Of a stretch of DNA of 64,000 nt, positions 1 through 9,720 are shown piece after piece (positions within the stretch are counted from its first letter, which is position 1; the number at the start of each line of letters is the position of its first letter). Position numbers and translations under genes: made by a program. The DNA comes from Methanosarcina barkeri str. Wiesmoor. GTDB taxonomy: Archaea > Halobacteriota > Methanosarcinia > Methanosarcinales > Methanosarcinaceae. The notes under the pieces are model-generated. The model ran no database searches and was not told where the DNA came from. It saw nothing but the letters and a program-made list of their open reading frames with translations. The DNA lies in the NCBI RefSeq assembly GCF_000969985.1, contig NZ_CP009526.1:1922001-1986000 (forward strand), written 5' to 3'.

Positions 1-1382
1 TCACTTTCGGTCATGGAGTTTTCAGGGATATACTCAAGTCCTTTTTTCTCGTAGAGGTATTGCATAAGGGCGTCTCTTATATTTTTATTATCAAATAGCC
101 CATGCAGGTAAGTCCCAATTACCAGGCCTGCCTTATCGATTGCACCGTCATTTCCAAAGATATTGCGGCAAGAGTCGGTTATGCCCATATGGATTTCATA
201 TCCTTTTATTTCCTCTCCGTCTATTGGAGCAAGTATCGGGCCGTAAGCACTCACCTTTTTCGTGACCTGGATTGTTCTCTTTTTGTATTCTCCGAACTTT
301 GTCCCTATATCCAGAAGGCCAAGGCCTTCAAATTCGGCTTCGACTCCGTTTTCAACTCCGGAATCATAAATTGTCTTACCGAGCATCTGGTAGCCGCCGC
401 AGATCCCGAAAATCGGGATTTTTCCCTTAAATGCCTGGATTTTCTCGGCCATACCACTTGCTTTAAGGTCGAGAAGGTCATTAACCGTGTTCTTCGTGCC
501 CGGAATCATGATCGCGTCTGGAGTTCCGAGGTCTTCATCAAGTTCTACATAGCGGATTTTAGCAGATCTTTCCAGGGGCTCGAAGTCCGTAAAGTTCGAG
601 ATTCTTGGCAGGCGGATGACTGCGATTTCGATTTCTTTTTCGTTTTTTTCGGCTTCTTTATCCTCAAGTGAAACCGAGTCCTCAGAAGGAATGTTAAGCT
701 TGAAATAAGGAAGTACTCCAAGTACCGGAATGCCGGTTTTTTCTTCAAGCTGTTTCAGGCCTGGCTTCAGAATTTCCAGGTCGCCTCTGAATTTGTTTAT
801 AATAAATCCCTTGACATTTTTCCTCACATCTTCTGGAAGAAGTGCAACTGTGCCGTAGAGGCTTGCAAAAACACCTCCTCTCTCTATGTCTCCAACAAGG
901 ATTATGGGAGCCTGTGTGAGCCTTGCAGTACCAATATTTACAATATCCCTTTCGTAGAGGTTAATCTCGGCAGCCCCTCCAGCTCCTTCCATGACAATGA
1001 TATCATGTTCGTTGCAGAGCCTTTTGAGAGCCCCTTCAAGGACTTCATTCATTTCCGCAATGGATTCGTAGTACTTACCTGCACTCCTGTCGGCATAAGG
1101 TTCTCCCAACAGGATTATCTGGGAAACGCAGTCTCCTTTGGGTTTTAGAAGAACAGGGTTCATATCAGCAGTGGGCTCAGTGCCTGCGGCTTTTGCCTGG
1201 ATTGCCTGAGCAATTCCTATTTCCTTTCCATCCTTTGTAATCCAGGAATTCAGGCTCATGTTCTGAGCCTTGAAGGGGGCAACCCTGTATTCTCTTGAAA
1301 GGATTCTGCATATGGCAGTCACGACTGAACTTTTCCCAACATGGGAAGCAGTTCCCAGGATCAAGACGCTTTTCTTTTCCAT
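1..1382 (-). CDS. cobQ: Cobyric acid synthase (partial, C-terminus outside window)
   Basis: Glutamine-dependent amidation of adenosylcobyrinic acid a,c-diamide side chains in cobalamin synthesis, cytoplasmic. The conceptual translation starts MEKKSVLILGTASHVGKSSV at the ATG complementary to 1380-1382. It contains the P-loop-like GTASHVGKSS, then FKAQNMSLNSW and EPTADMNPVLLKP, all typical of the CobQ dethiobiotin-synthetase-like domain. The C-terminal class I glutamine amidotransferase domain shows the nucleophile in FGICGGYQML and the histidine in GTYLHGLFDN. About 460 residues are visible against a usual ~480-500, so only the last residues and the stop are missing. The low-complexity acidic stretch EDKEAEKNEKEIEI links the two domains. 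Confidence 0.95.
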   Translation of the reverse strand, partial: MEKKSVLILGTASHVGKSSVVTAICRILSREYRVAPFKAQNMSLNSWITKDGKEIGIAQAIQAKAAGTEPTADMNPVLLKPKGDCVSQIILLGEPYADRSAGKYYESIAEMNEVLEGALKRLCNEHDIIVMEGAGGAAEINLYERDIVNIGTARLTQAPIILVGDIERGGVFASLYGTVALLPEDVRKNVKGFIINKFRGDLEILKPGLKQLEEKTGIPVLGVLPYFKLNIPSEDSVSLEDKEAEKNEKEIEIAVIRLPRISNFTDFEPLERSAKIRYVELDEDLGTPDAIMIPGTKNTVNDLLDLKASGMAEKIQAFKGKIPIFGICGGYQMLGKTIYDSGVENGVEAEFEGLGLLDIGTKFGEYKKRTIQVTKKVSAYGPILAPIDGEEIKGYEIHMGITDSCRNIFGNDGAIDKAGLVIGTYLHGLFDNKNIRDALMQYLYEKKGLEYIPENSMTES

Positions 1383-2437
1383 TTTTACCACACCTTCTGC
1401 TCGAACACTTATTTTTTAAACTTACTTATATAATTTTTATAAATTGGCTGTTATTTTTCTCCTGAAGATGAAAGTCAAGTAAACTTGTTTATTTTTAATA
1501 TTTCTTTTCTTATACTTCAACTAAAGAATAAATACTTTCGGATTCACTACAGACTTTGTTTATCTACTTTAAAAAATTGACCGGATTCAGGCTTTTACCT
1601 TTTTAGCTAAACCTGAAAACTGCTCTTTCCTTAGCTACCTTTCTATTAAGTAACATTGACCTAAATCAACCCTATAATCATTAGAATGATTTCTATCTAA
1701 AATGCCCCTCAATAACGTAATCACCATTTTATCTAATTATTTTAAGTAGTTGGTCCCACATTCAGGATAAGTGATACTATATACTGCTTAAAGACAATAA
1801 TAAAGTACAGATCACTTTTCTCCTTCACATTTTTCCATTTTTAAACTATTTCTCAAAATTATTTAATTCAGTAAAAAATGGTAACGCTGTTAAAATTATC
1901 TTTCTCATTAAACATTTCAACGTCAAGCAATATCTCTTTGAATTTAAAAATTAATTCCAGTTAATTATATATCGTTTTTAGCTGATGTTTACATACCGAA
2001 GCATAGCGAACAAAAGCGAACAAAAGCGAACAAAAACCTTGTGCAGAATTCTCATCAACTGATCACTGTATGAGAATTCTATTTTCCTATTTTTCTATTC
2101 TGTATAACTTTTCTATTCTGTATAATTCCAAGTGATTTTTTGATCTTCAACACGGATTCTTGCGGTCTTTTTTAGATACTGATTCTGGCAATATAAAATA
2201 TGTAAAATATTTTATACTTCGTTTGTTCCTGGTAATTTTTCTGTTGCATTTTGGTTGACTTTTAGTTGCTTTTTATTTCATCGTTCCCTTTTAACTTGTT
2301 TATTCTCTTTAATCTCTAAAATAAGCTCCAGGAAAAGGCACCTATAGAGCACATCTATAACATACTTTAATTCCTGAATTATTTTAATTGAATCCCAATA
2401 CAAATATTTATATTGATTGGTAGATATTTTTAATGTA
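1383..2437. other. Long AT-rich intergenic region
   Basis: About 1.05 kb with no convincing reading frame. It holds a short direct repeat (about three copies of an 11-12 nt gcgaacaaaa unit near 2004-2036) and a duplicated tttctattctgtataa motif near 2091-2126. It may contain the divergent promoters for cobQ and the small gene at 2438, but I could not assign a specific TATA box. Confidence 0.6.
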
Positions 2438-2659
2438 ATGGAAAACAGTAGAGAATATCAGCTTTACCTTGAAGCTTTGGATGATGAAAGATCTGCGTGG
2501 GGAAGAAGAACGGCTGTAAAGCGGCTCTGTGACTGTAAAACCGAAGAGTCACTGTACTACCTGAATGAACTTATAGTTGACAAATATTGCATTGTGCCTG
2601 ATTGGCTCAAGAAGATCGCAAGAGAGTATTACGTATCTCTATGCCTCGAATTTCTCTGA
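2438..2659 (+). CDS. Small conserved-looking hypothetical protein (73 aa, HEAT-like)
   Basis: Function unknown. The frame opens with a TTG at 2417, but the ATG at 2438 gives MENSREYQLYLEALDDERSA, a charged amphipathic start. The segment WGRRTAVKRLCDCKTEESLYYLNELIVD resembles one helical pair of a HEAT/PBS-lyase repeat (A-x-x-L ... ALYYLNELI). It continues with a short tail ending in LCLEFL. No signal peptide or membrane segment. It is isolated between long spacers and has no strong Shine-Dalgarno, so expression is uncertain. The HEAT-like assignment is inference from pattern only. Confidence 0.5.
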   Translation: MENSREYQLYLEALDDERSAWGRRTAVKRLCDCKTEESLYYLNELIVDKYCIVPDWLKKIAREYYVSLCLEFL

Positions 2660-3351
2660 TATTAATTTTTTAACGAATTTTGCTTCTTGGGACGACTTCT
2701 GGAAAATACACATATCTATTGAGAACTAGTAACTTAGTTATTGTAAATTAATAATCTGTTGGATATTTTATATGTTTACTGGTAAGGCTCTAAAAATAAT
2801 GCCTGCCACCATGCTAAAAATTATCTCATGTCGCCTTACTAAAAATAACTCTATGCTGCTATACTAAAAATATCGCCGTATTCGTTTACTTTCCTTATTC
2901 GTTTACTTTCCTTATTCGTTTACTTTCCTTATTCGTTTACTTTCCTTATTTGTTTACTTTCCTTATTTGTTTACTTTCCTTATTTGTTTACTTTCCTATT
3001 CGTTTAGTTTCCTTATTCATTTACGTTCCTGTTTTTAGATAATCTATTCTTAGAATCTGAAACTTCCTGTCTATTTGAACTTGAAGGATTGTAATTTCCT
3101 AAGATTTATATGCAATTACTTCAATTCTCTGATAAATCTCAGGAACCATTACGCTTAGCTACAGGTTTACTTTAACATGAGTTCCCACTACTGGTTCCTG
3201 CTACAAAAAAGTTTACTAAAAGAGTTCTTCTTTATTAAAAATTAATTAAATAATTATTTAATACAGATATTTTATAAGCCTTAGACTTTAATTTATAATT
3301 ATTTAACACAGATATTTTAAGCCTTAAACCTTAATTTATAATTATTTCGGG
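2660..3351. repeat. Intergenic region with 17-bp tandem repeat
   Basis: About 690 bp without a gene. Roughly 2880-3030 is a tandem array of a 17-nt unit (attcgtttactttcctt), eight to nine copies with c/t variation. A duplicated ~35-nt segment (acagatattttataagcc / acagatattttaagcc) lies near 3263-3335 just before the next gene. Confidence 0.75.
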
Positions 3352-3579
3352 ATGGATCGGAAAATGGGCAGGGATACTGGAAAAGTTTTAGGGGGCCCGG
3401 CAATAGCTTTGGTGGGCATTGGAGCAGTAATAGATATTATTTTATTTTACTTCATGTTCAAATTTGCTGATGAGGGAAACCTGTTTATGGTTATCTTAAC
3501 CGCGGTGTTGATAGGAATTATCGGACTGGGAGTTGCAAAAGGTCTTGTTTCCCTATCCAGGCGCAACTATGAAAAATAA
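3352..3579 (+). CDS. Small membrane protein, two predicted TM helices (75 aa)
   Basis: Unrecognised protein. After a charged N-terminus (MDRKMGRDTGKVLGG) come two hydrophobic segments, about residues 15-37 and 43-65, separated by a short acidic loop (FADEGN). It ends in a basic cytoplasmic tail (SRRNYEK). This hairpin topology suits a small integral membrane protein; nothing indicates substrate or partner. The ATG at 3352 follows cggg; the internal Met at 3364 is an alternative. It stands alone, with long AT-rich spacers on both sides. Confidence 0.6.
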   Translation: MDRKMGRDTGKVLGGPAIALVGIGAVIDIILFYFMFKFADEGNLFMVILTAVLIGIIGLGVAKGLVSLSRRNYEK

Positions 3580-4216
3580 CTGATAAATGAGTAGCTTTGA
3601 AAATTTAGATGAAATACGACTAAATGGTACTGAGTAATTTTAGATTCTGGGAGTAGAAAATAATATTCCAGTTTAATTTGTTCCCATTAATCTCTATTCT
3701 TTCTTTACTCAAGATCAATGTAAACTATTAAAAAAATTTTTTCAAATTTTTTTGACTTCGTGGAAGAGAATATACAGACAGCTCTGCAAACTTTATAATA
3801 TTCATTTTAATCTCTTTATTCTTCATTTTTTAAAGTTTTTTACAGAATTATATTAAAATAATATGAAGGTCAATATGTTACCTCGGTTTCGTATTTATAA
3901 GGTTCAGCATTTATAAGGTTCAGCATTTATAAGATTCAGCATTTATAAGGTTCAGCATTTATAAGGTTCAGCATTTATAAGATTCAGCATTTATAAGATT
4001 CAGCATTTATAAGATTCAGCATTTATACTCAACACTACAACTTACAACTACAACTTACATTACTACCCACAGTTACTATTAAATCTACCAGATTTTTTCA
4101 GGCTGGACTGTCAGTTTTTTAGATAGGAAAACAAATAGAAATTCTGGATTATAGGGAAACAAATTTCAGCCACAGATTTACACTTATAACAAGAAAGATA
4201 CGTAAGGAGTTTATTC
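3580..4216. repeat. Intergenic region with 16-bp tandem repeat of TATA-like units
   Basis: About 3893-4026 contains eight copies of a 16-nt unit (ttcagcatttataagg/a). Each copy includes tttataag, which resembles an archaeal TATA box. The array ends about 190 bp before the AMP phosphorylase start. No gene is seen in the rest of the spacer. Confidence 0.75.
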
Positions 4217-5737
4217 ATGCAATTGAAGTTAGAACATTTTAACATAAAAATAGGGCAGCACAAGATATTACTAAATATTGCCGATGCAAAGGAACTGGGG
4301 GTTAACCCAGGCGATAGGGTCCGTATTCGTGGGCGTGAAAGTATTTCTGCAATTGCGGATACAACGGATGATATGGTTCCTCCAGGCACGCTGGGCGTTT
4401 TTTCCGAGGTATATGAGCACTTTGTGAACTGGGATAAACCGGTCGAAGTTGTTCCGGCATTCCGTTCTAAATCCGCATCCGTGATCAAGAAAATGATGGA
4501 TAAAAAACCTGTTGTGCAGGAAGAAATTAAAACACTCGTAAACGATATAGTGGAAGAAAATCTCAGTGAAATCGAACTTTCGGCATTTATAACATCTTCT
4601 TATATTCACGGAATGACCGATGATGAGGTCGAATGGCTTACAAGAGCTATGATTGAGAGCGGAGACACGATTGAGTTTGACACTCATCCTATAATGGACA
4701 AACACTCGATAGGAGGAGTGCCCGGAAACAAGATCTCCCTCCTTGTTGTTCCTATTATCGCTGCAAACGGGCTTCTTATTCCGAAGACGAGTTCAAGGGC
4801 GATTACAGGGGCAGGTGGAACTGCTGACCTTATGGAAGTGCTCTGTCCGGTAGAGTTCAGTTCCCAAGAAGTCAAAGAGATAACTGAAAAAGTCGGGGGC
4901 GCTCTTGTCTGGGGCGGAGCCACAAATATAGCGCCTGCCGATGACAAGCTCATAAGGGTTGAATACCCTCTCTCCATTGATCCTTACTACCAGATGCTCG
5001 CCTCGATTATGGCAAAAAAAGGAGCTATCGGGGCCGACAATGTGGTAATGGACATTCCGGTTGGGCCGAGCACAAAAGTTCCAACTGTTCAGGAAGGGCA
5101 AAAACTTGCAAGAGACCTGATTAACCTTGGGCACAGGCTTGGAATGAACGTTGAATGTGCAATCACCTATGGTTCGTCTCCTATTGGAAGAAAAGTAGGA
5201 CCTTCACTGGAAGTCAGGGAAGCTCTGAAGGTACTGGAAAGTATGGAAGGTCCGAACAGCCTTATTGAAAAGAGTGCGGCTCTGGCAGGTATCCTGCTTG
5301 AGATGGGGGGTGCGGCTCCAAGGGACCGTGGAAAAGAGATTGCACTGGAAACACTAAGGAGCGGAAAAGCCCTTGAGAAGATGAAACAGATTATTGAAGC
5401 CCAGGGCGGTGATCCGAAGATTACCTCGGCTGACATCCAGGTAGGGCAATATACTGCCGATATTCTCGCTTCTGCGGACGGATATGTCATCGAGTTTGAC
5501 AATAAGTGGATAATTGAAATTGCCAGGCTGGCAGGAGCTCCTAATGATAAAGGAGCCGGGGTCGCTATTCACAAGAAAATGGGAGAATCCGTTAAGAAGG
5601 GAGATCCTATCCTTACGATCTATGCTGAAAAAGAGTTCAAACTAGAGACCGCATTGGCAACAGCCCAGAGAACAAACCCGATAGTTGTTGAGGGCATGCT
5701 TCTTAAGAGAATTCCCGGAACCTACGGGTTCCAGTAA
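4217..5737 (+). CDS. deoA: AMP phosphorylase (type III RuBisCO / NMP degradation pathway)
   Basis: Phosphorolysis of AMP (and CMP/UMP) to ribose-1,5-bisphosphate plus base; the product is isomerised to ribulose-1,5-bisphosphate for type III RuBisCO. The 506-aa length matches the archaeal family, which has an extra ~80-residue N-terminal domain relative to thymidine phosphorylase. The phosphorylase signature DKHSIGGVPGNK and the glycine-rich SRAITGAGGTADLME are intact, followed by the C-terminal barrel-sandwich region (GVAIHKKMGESVKKGDPI). An aaggag Shine-Dalgarno lies just upstream of ATG 4217. trm56 follows 58 bp downstream in the same direction. The partner isomerase and RuBisCO are not in this window. 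Confidence 0.95.
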   Translation: MQLKLEHFNIKIGQHKILLNIADAKELGVNPGDRVRIRGRESISAIADTTDDMVPPGTLGVFSEVYEHFVNWDKPVEVVPAFRSKSASVIKKMMDKKPVVQEEIKTLVNDIVEENLSEIELSAFITSSYIHGMTDDEVEWLTRAMIESGDTIEFDTHPIMDKHSIGGVPGNKISLLVVPIIAANGLLIPKTSSRAITGAGGTADLMEVLCPVEFSSQEVKEITEKVGGALVWGGATNIAPADDKLIRVEYPLSIDPYYQMLASIMAKKGAIGADNVVMDIPVGPSTKVPTVQEGQKLARDLINLGHRLGMNVECAITYGSSPIGRKVGPSLEVREALKVLESMEGPNSLIEKSAALAGILLEMGGAAPRDRGKEIALETLRSGKALEKMKQIIEAQGGDPKITSADIQVGQYTADILASADGYVIEFDNKWIIEIARLAGAPNDKGAGVAIHKKMGESVKKGDPILTIYAEKEFKLETALATAQRTNPIVVEGMLLKRIPGTYGFQ

Positions 5738-5795
5738 TCTTCTCTTCTTTTTTTCAGTGAAATACTTTAATACCTTGCAGGGTTTTAGCACGAGC

Positions 5796-6329
5796 ATGAA
5801 AAGAATTGTTTTGCTGCGTCTGGGGCATCGCCCTGAGAGGGATAAAAGAATCACAACCCATGTGGGCTTAACCGCCCGGTTGCTCGGTGCAGAAGGTATG
5901 CTCCTCGCCTCAAATGACCCCGGAATAATAGCAACTCTTGAGGATGTTGTCAGCCGTTGGGGCGGAAATTTCTATATTAAGAATAATGTCAATTATAAGC
6001 AGGAAATCAAGGAATGGAAAGCTGCCGGTGGAAAAGTCTGCCATCTTTCAATGTATGGGATCAATCTGCCCGATGTCACGGACGAGCTTAAAAGCTGTGA
6101 TAAGCTTATGATTGTGGTAGGAGCAGAAAAGGTACCTCCGGAAATTTATCAGCTTGCAGACTGGAATGTTGCAGTTGGAAGCCAGCCCCATTCCGAGGTT
6201 GCAGCGGTTGCAATTACTCTGGACAGGATTGCAGACGGCGAGCCACTTAAAAGAGAATTCCAAAATGCTGAGCTGACAATTGTACCAGCAGAAAGGGGTA
6301 AGCAGGTTATAGAAAATCTTAGGGATTAA
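5796..6329 (+). CDS. tRNA (cytidine(56)-2'-O)-methyltransferase
   Basis: Archaeal Trm56-type SPOUT methyltransferase that 2'-O-methylates C56 in the tRNA T-loop. The start chosen is the ATG at 5796, giving MKRIVLLRLGHRPERDKRIT, the family N-terminus; the frame is open further upstream but that part overlaps the spacer after deoA and is not family-like. Further motifs: TTHVGLTARLLGAEGM, VVGAEKVPPEIYQLADWNVA and the knot-region GSQPHSEVAAVAITLDRI. Length 177 aa is normal. It may be co-transcribed with AMP phosphorylase, although a T-rich stretch at 5741-5755 could terminate between them. Confidence 0.92.
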   Translation: MKRIVLLRLGHRPERDKRITTHVGLTARLLGAEGMLLASNDPGIIATLEDVVSRWGGNFYIKNNVNYKQEIKEWKAAGGKVCHLSMYGINLPDVTDELKSCDKLMIVVGAEKVPPEIYQLADWNVAVGSQPHSEVAAVAITLDRIADGEPLKREFQNAELTIVPAERGKQVIENLRD

Positions 6330-6508
6330 GTCTATCCCCCTTAACTTTTCTTCATAATCTTTGTTTTCTATTTTTCAGGACTTTTGCTTTTTCCCTTTAA
6401 TTTTTCTCCATAGCCTTTGTTTTCTATTTTTCAGAATCTTTTACTTTTTTGAGTATCTTGTACCTTTTTGGCTTGAGTTTTTATATTTAGATTTCATCTT
6501 TTTATGTT

Positions 6509-7969
6509 TTAATGAAGGTTCTTATCTTCATAAAGAATCTTCAGGAGCTCAATAATCGAATATGCAGCCCGTGTAATTCCCATGCTGCGCTTGTCAGTAT
6601 CGGTGCCAGCTACATAGAGGTTCCGAACAGGAGTTCGAATCTCTGCAAACTTTCCATTAATTGCGACCGCAGCCTTTTCTGGAATCATTGTTTGTTCGTG
6701 CTGCATATCTATATATTTCTCGATGTTTGGATGGGCACGGAAAATCGTATCATAGGCCTTTTTTGTCTCCTGTTCTTCACTTTTACTTTCATTGATCACA
6801 AAGGAAAAGCCTATAAGCTGCTTATCCTTTGGAGCAAGTGATTGATCGTAATTGCTTATAGGAGATGCCCAGTAGGCGAAATCCTTGAACCAGATCTCTG
6901 AGCCTGTGTAATTAAAATTGGGAAACTCTTTTTCCAGCCCAAGCCAGATGGTCAAGCTTTTACTATGGACAATTCCCTTGAGGTCTTTAACATACTCTGT
7001 AGGAAGATCTTTTATAAGCCTGGGAAGCTCGGTTGCAAAACCCGTGTAGATAACAAGGTCAGAGATATAAATTTCATCGGCTTCCACACCTGAAACCTTT
7101 CCGTCCTGTATAAGAATGGATTTAACTTCACATTCCGTTTTGATCTCAACAGTTTCGGGCAGGGAATAAAGGATGGCGTTGAGCAGGGCTTTTAACCCCT
7201 TTCTGGGATAACCCTGAGAGTCGTTCAAATCATTTGTTGCAAGTCTTTCCAGAGATGTAAACGGCTGAGTAACCCTGGTCATTCTTGCTTGAAGAGAAGC
7301 ATGGAGATGATACGGAAGGATTGAGGCAAGGATAGATTCTGTAGACTGGGGTTTTTTCGGTTCCAGTTTCCCTATCATGGCATCAAACTGTTCCTGGGTA
7401 ATGCTATCCCTGACAAAATTGCTGCCGTACAGGATACGCTGAGCTGAGGTTTCTTTCATAGGTTTCCCAGAAAGGGAAATGGATATTGTGTCCACAAAAT
7501 CGTAGGTATCCTTTGAAAGACTTTTTGGCAGAAACTCATACACTGCCCGATCTGAAAGGTCTATGCCAAATGAGGAAAGAGTAAAAGCTTTAGTGAGAGT
7601 CTGAGAGAGTATAAGCCTGTCTTTTCTTGGAAGTACTTCAAAAGTCACGAAGTCTTTTAGGGTTGAAGGAACTTTGACAAAAGCGTTTTCAGTCCGAATG
7701 TAGTAATGCCCATAGTCCTCAAATACAGGCAAAAAATCAAAGTAGTTATCCATCAACCTCTTCAGAGGTCCTTCAATCAGATGGGTAATCGCGTGTACTC
7801 CTGTATCGACCTGATAGCCATCTACCATGTAACTATTGCAATTTCCTCCAATATGCTGATTTTTTTCAAGAACAAGGACTTTTTTTCCGTGTTTAGAAAG
7901 CGTTAAAGCTGCTAAAAGCCCACTTATGCCTGCCCCGACAACAACTACGTCATACTTTTTCATTTTCAA
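6509..7969 (-). CDS. FAD-dependent oxidoreductase, phytoene desaturase (CrtI)-like
   Basis: Amine-oxidase/CrtI superfamily flavoprotein of 486 aa. The N-terminal Rossmann dinucleotide site is textbook (DVVVVGAGISGLLAALTLSK, then VLVLEKNQHIGGN). The C-terminal FAD-binding segment (IRTPVRNLYVAGTDTDKRSM, followed by GITRAAYS) is also present. Such proteins act in carotenoid, prenyl-lipid or quinone-like desaturation/saturation; the substrate cannot be read from sequence. No prenyl synthase gene sits next to it here. The start is Met1 or Met3 (MKMKKYD). Downstream (6330-6508) is T-rich, consistent with a terminator on either strand. Confidence 0.85.
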   Translation of the reverse strand: MKMKKYDVVVVGAGISGLLAALTLSKHGKKVLVLEKNQHIGGNCNSYMVDGYQVDTGVHAITHLIEGPLKRLMDNYFDFLPVFEDYGHYYIRTENAFVKVPSTLKDFVTFEVLPRKDRLILSQTLTKAFTLSSFGIDLSDRAVYEFLPKSLSKDTYDFVDTISISLSGKPMKETSAQRILYGSNFVRDSITQEQFDAMIGKLEPKKPQSTESILASILPYHLHASLQARMTRVTQPFTSLERLATNDLNDSQGYPRKGLKALLNAILYSLPETVEIKTECEVKSILIQDGKVSGVEADEIYISDLVIYTGFATELPRLIKDLPTEYVKDLKGIVHSKSLTIWLGLEKEFPNFNYTGSEIWFKDFAYWASPISNYDQSLAPKDKQLIGFSFVINESKSEEQETKKAYDTIFRAHPNIEKYIDMQHEQTMIPEKAAVAINGKFAEIRTPVRNLYVAGTDTDKRSMGITRAAYSIIELLKILYEDKNLH

Positions 7970-8366
7970 AACAACCTCTATTTTTACGACCTATGTTTTT
8001 ACGACTGATGTTTTTACGACCTATATTTTTCCTGTGAGGCAAGTTTCTAGCCAGTGTAACTGTTTTAATTGTTACGGCTTAAAACTTGATCATAATTTTA
8101 AAATTTCTCTTTTGAATTTTAACTTTGTGTAGACCTTTAATTAACAAAAATTTTTCCAATACACAGATTTTTCGCTTTTCCGGACATCCTATCCGGTTAT
8201 TTTTATTTACTCTTGCATTATTGGCTAAAAGTAGCTAAAAGTAGCTAAATCAAGCCTATTCTTTAATTAACTCTGTAAACTCCAGTTACAATTTCTTAAC
8301 TTCTCCATATGCTCTGAAAACGAATAAAAGTGCATAAATTAAAATAGTAACAGAAAGTAAGGGTTT
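7970..8366. other. Intergenic region, no gene seen
   Basis: About 400 bp between divergently transcribed genes. It contains a short direct repeat (three copies of ttttacgaccta/g-type 15-nt unit near 7980-8030) and agtagctaaa repeats near 8228-8250. Promoters for both flanking genes should lie here; none was assigned. Confidence 0.5.
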
Positions 8367-8771
8367 GTGACTCTTATGGATTTGACGTATGAAATATATC
8401 TTATAGCTGGAGGTATATCTTTTCTTACAATCCTCCTACTGTTTTTAAATTTATATAAAAACAGTCTTATTTCATATTCTCTCAGGCTTTGCAGTTGGAT
8501 CTGCGGGATGGCAATCAGTTCGGCCAGTCCCTGGGTCAAAATGTTTGTGCTTCATCTTGTGTTTTTCATTCGACTTCTCATGTATCTTGCTATCGTTTCT
8601 CTTGAGCAGGTCGATAAGCTAACTGCCAGAGGACTTTTGAAGCGTTATATCTTAGGTACCAGAATTGTCCTTTCTGAATATACACTCTCTTTCCTTCACT
8701 CTTCAAAAGCGATTGAAAGGCATACTCATAGCCTCGGTGCTGAGTCCATAAACCAAAAAGATCGATATTGA
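8367..8771 (+). CDS. Membrane protein of unknown function (134 aa)
   Basis: Unrecognised protein. Two hydrophobic helices are evident (about residues 8-28, LIAGGISFLTILLLFL, and 57-80, VLHLVFFIRLLMYLAIV), with a cysteine-containing amphipathic stretch between and a soluble C-terminal tail rich in Ser/His. The start is either GTG 8367 (preceded by taaggg, plausible Shine-Dalgarno) or ATG 8376; GTG is kept because its spacing is better. It is isolated, followed by an AT-rich repeat region. No functional residues recognised. Confidence 0.55.
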   Translation: MTLMDLTYEIYLIAGGISFLTILLLFLNLYKNSLISYSLRLCSWICGMAISSASPWVKMFVLHLVFFIRLLMYLAIVSLEQVDKLTARGLLKRYILGTRIVLSEYTLSFLHSSKAIERHTHSLGAESINQKDRY

Positions 8772-9210
8772 GAAAGAATTCTTTCAGAAAATAATCTCTT
8801 TCAGAATCTAGATATTTTAAATTAGTTTTTCTTTTAGAGTTTTAGAGTTTTTTTAGAGTTTTTTTAGAGTTTTAGAGTTTTAGAGTTTTTTTAGAGTTTT
8901 AGAGTTTTAGAGTTTATTTGTTTTCAATTTTTTAACTTCTTTTTGTTATAAGTCTCATTAGCTACACTTCACAGGATCACTACAGGCTGTTTTTTCTACA
9001 ATAATAACATGTACCGAAGAATTCCGGTCCTTTTCTGAAATTTAAAGCAATCGGTTAAATTAATGACTCTTCTAAGATAAAAGGAAACGTTGTACGTTTT
9101 ATATAGCTAGAGAGTATATTTTGTTCGAGTGATTTAAGGCCTAATTGCCCCATGTCGGGAAGCTTCAGGTAATTGGTTCCCTTATTTTCAGAGGTTAGAG
9201 GAGTGTGACA
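8772..9210. repeat. Intergenic region with tttagagtt repeats
   Basis: About 8831-8920 is an irregular tandem repeat of agagtttt/tttagag units. The remainder is AT-rich without a gene. The sequence just upstream of 9211 contains the gaggag Shine-Dalgarno of the kinase gene. Confidence 0.65.
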
Positions 9211-9720
9211 ATGAACATCACATTAATTGGCATGGCAGGAGCAGGAAAAAGTACTATCGGAAGAGCCCTTGCAAAGCGCCTTGGCTATACTTTTATCGAT
9301 GTGGATCACCTGATAAGGGAAAACACCGGAATGCCTCTCCAGACTCTGATTGATAAAGAAGGAGATTCGGCTTTTATCAGGTTTGAAGAAGAAGCCATTC
9401 TCAGTCTCGAGCAGATAGATAGGAGCGTTATTTCACCTGGTGGGAGTGTAATTTATTCCGAAAAAGCCATGAATCATTTGAAAAAAATCTCAAAAATAAT
9501 CTTTCTGGATACTGCTTTTAGAAGCATTGCCAGAAGGCTTCCTAATGCAAGAAAAAGAGGCATAGTAGGACTCAGGGATAGGAGTTTGAAAGAACTTTTT
9601 GAAGAAAGGAAGGGCTTTTATCAGAAATATGCTGATTTTTCAATAAAGCTCAAAGGGAGAGAAAATATTCAGGACATCGCTGAAATGATTGTTGAGATAT
9701 GTTTTGAAGAGAGTAACTGA
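9211..9720 (+). CDS. Shikimate kinase-like P-loop kinase (bacterial AroK type)
   Basis: Small NMP-kinase-fold enzyme; by family, ATP-dependent phosphorylation of shikimate at the 3-OH. Walker A is GMAGAGKST near residue 8, followed by the substrate-site DVDHLIRE motif, the GGS turn (ISPGGSVIYSE) and a lid with RLPNARKRGIVGLRDR. ATG 9211 is preferred over GTG 9205 because the gaggag Shine-Dalgarno at about 9198-9203 is then correctly spaced. Length 169 aa is typical. Most archaea use an unrelated GHMP-type shikimate kinase, so the exact substrate is not certain; it could be a related small-molecule kinase. Confidence 0.8.
   Translation: MNITLIGMAGAGKSTIGRALAKRLGYTFIDVDHLIRENTGMPLQTLIDKEGDSAFIRFEEEAILSLEQIDRSVISPGGSVIYSEKAMNHLKKISKIIFLDTAFRSIARRLPNARKRGIVGLRDRSLKELFEERKGFYQKYADFSIKLKGRENIQDIAEMIVEICFEESN

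Noticed and set aside
102-671. 189-aa plus-strand frame
   Set aside because: It lies antisense to the clearly conserved cobQ coding sequence and has no family-like motifs.
2880-3030. Possible CRISPR array
   Set aside because: The units are directly abutting 17-mers with no spacers; no cas genes nearby. It is a simple tandem repeat.
6361-6841. Phe-rich plus-strand frames near 6.4-6.8 kb
   Set aside because: One is low-complexity translation of T-rich DNA; the other is antisense to the flavoprotein gene.
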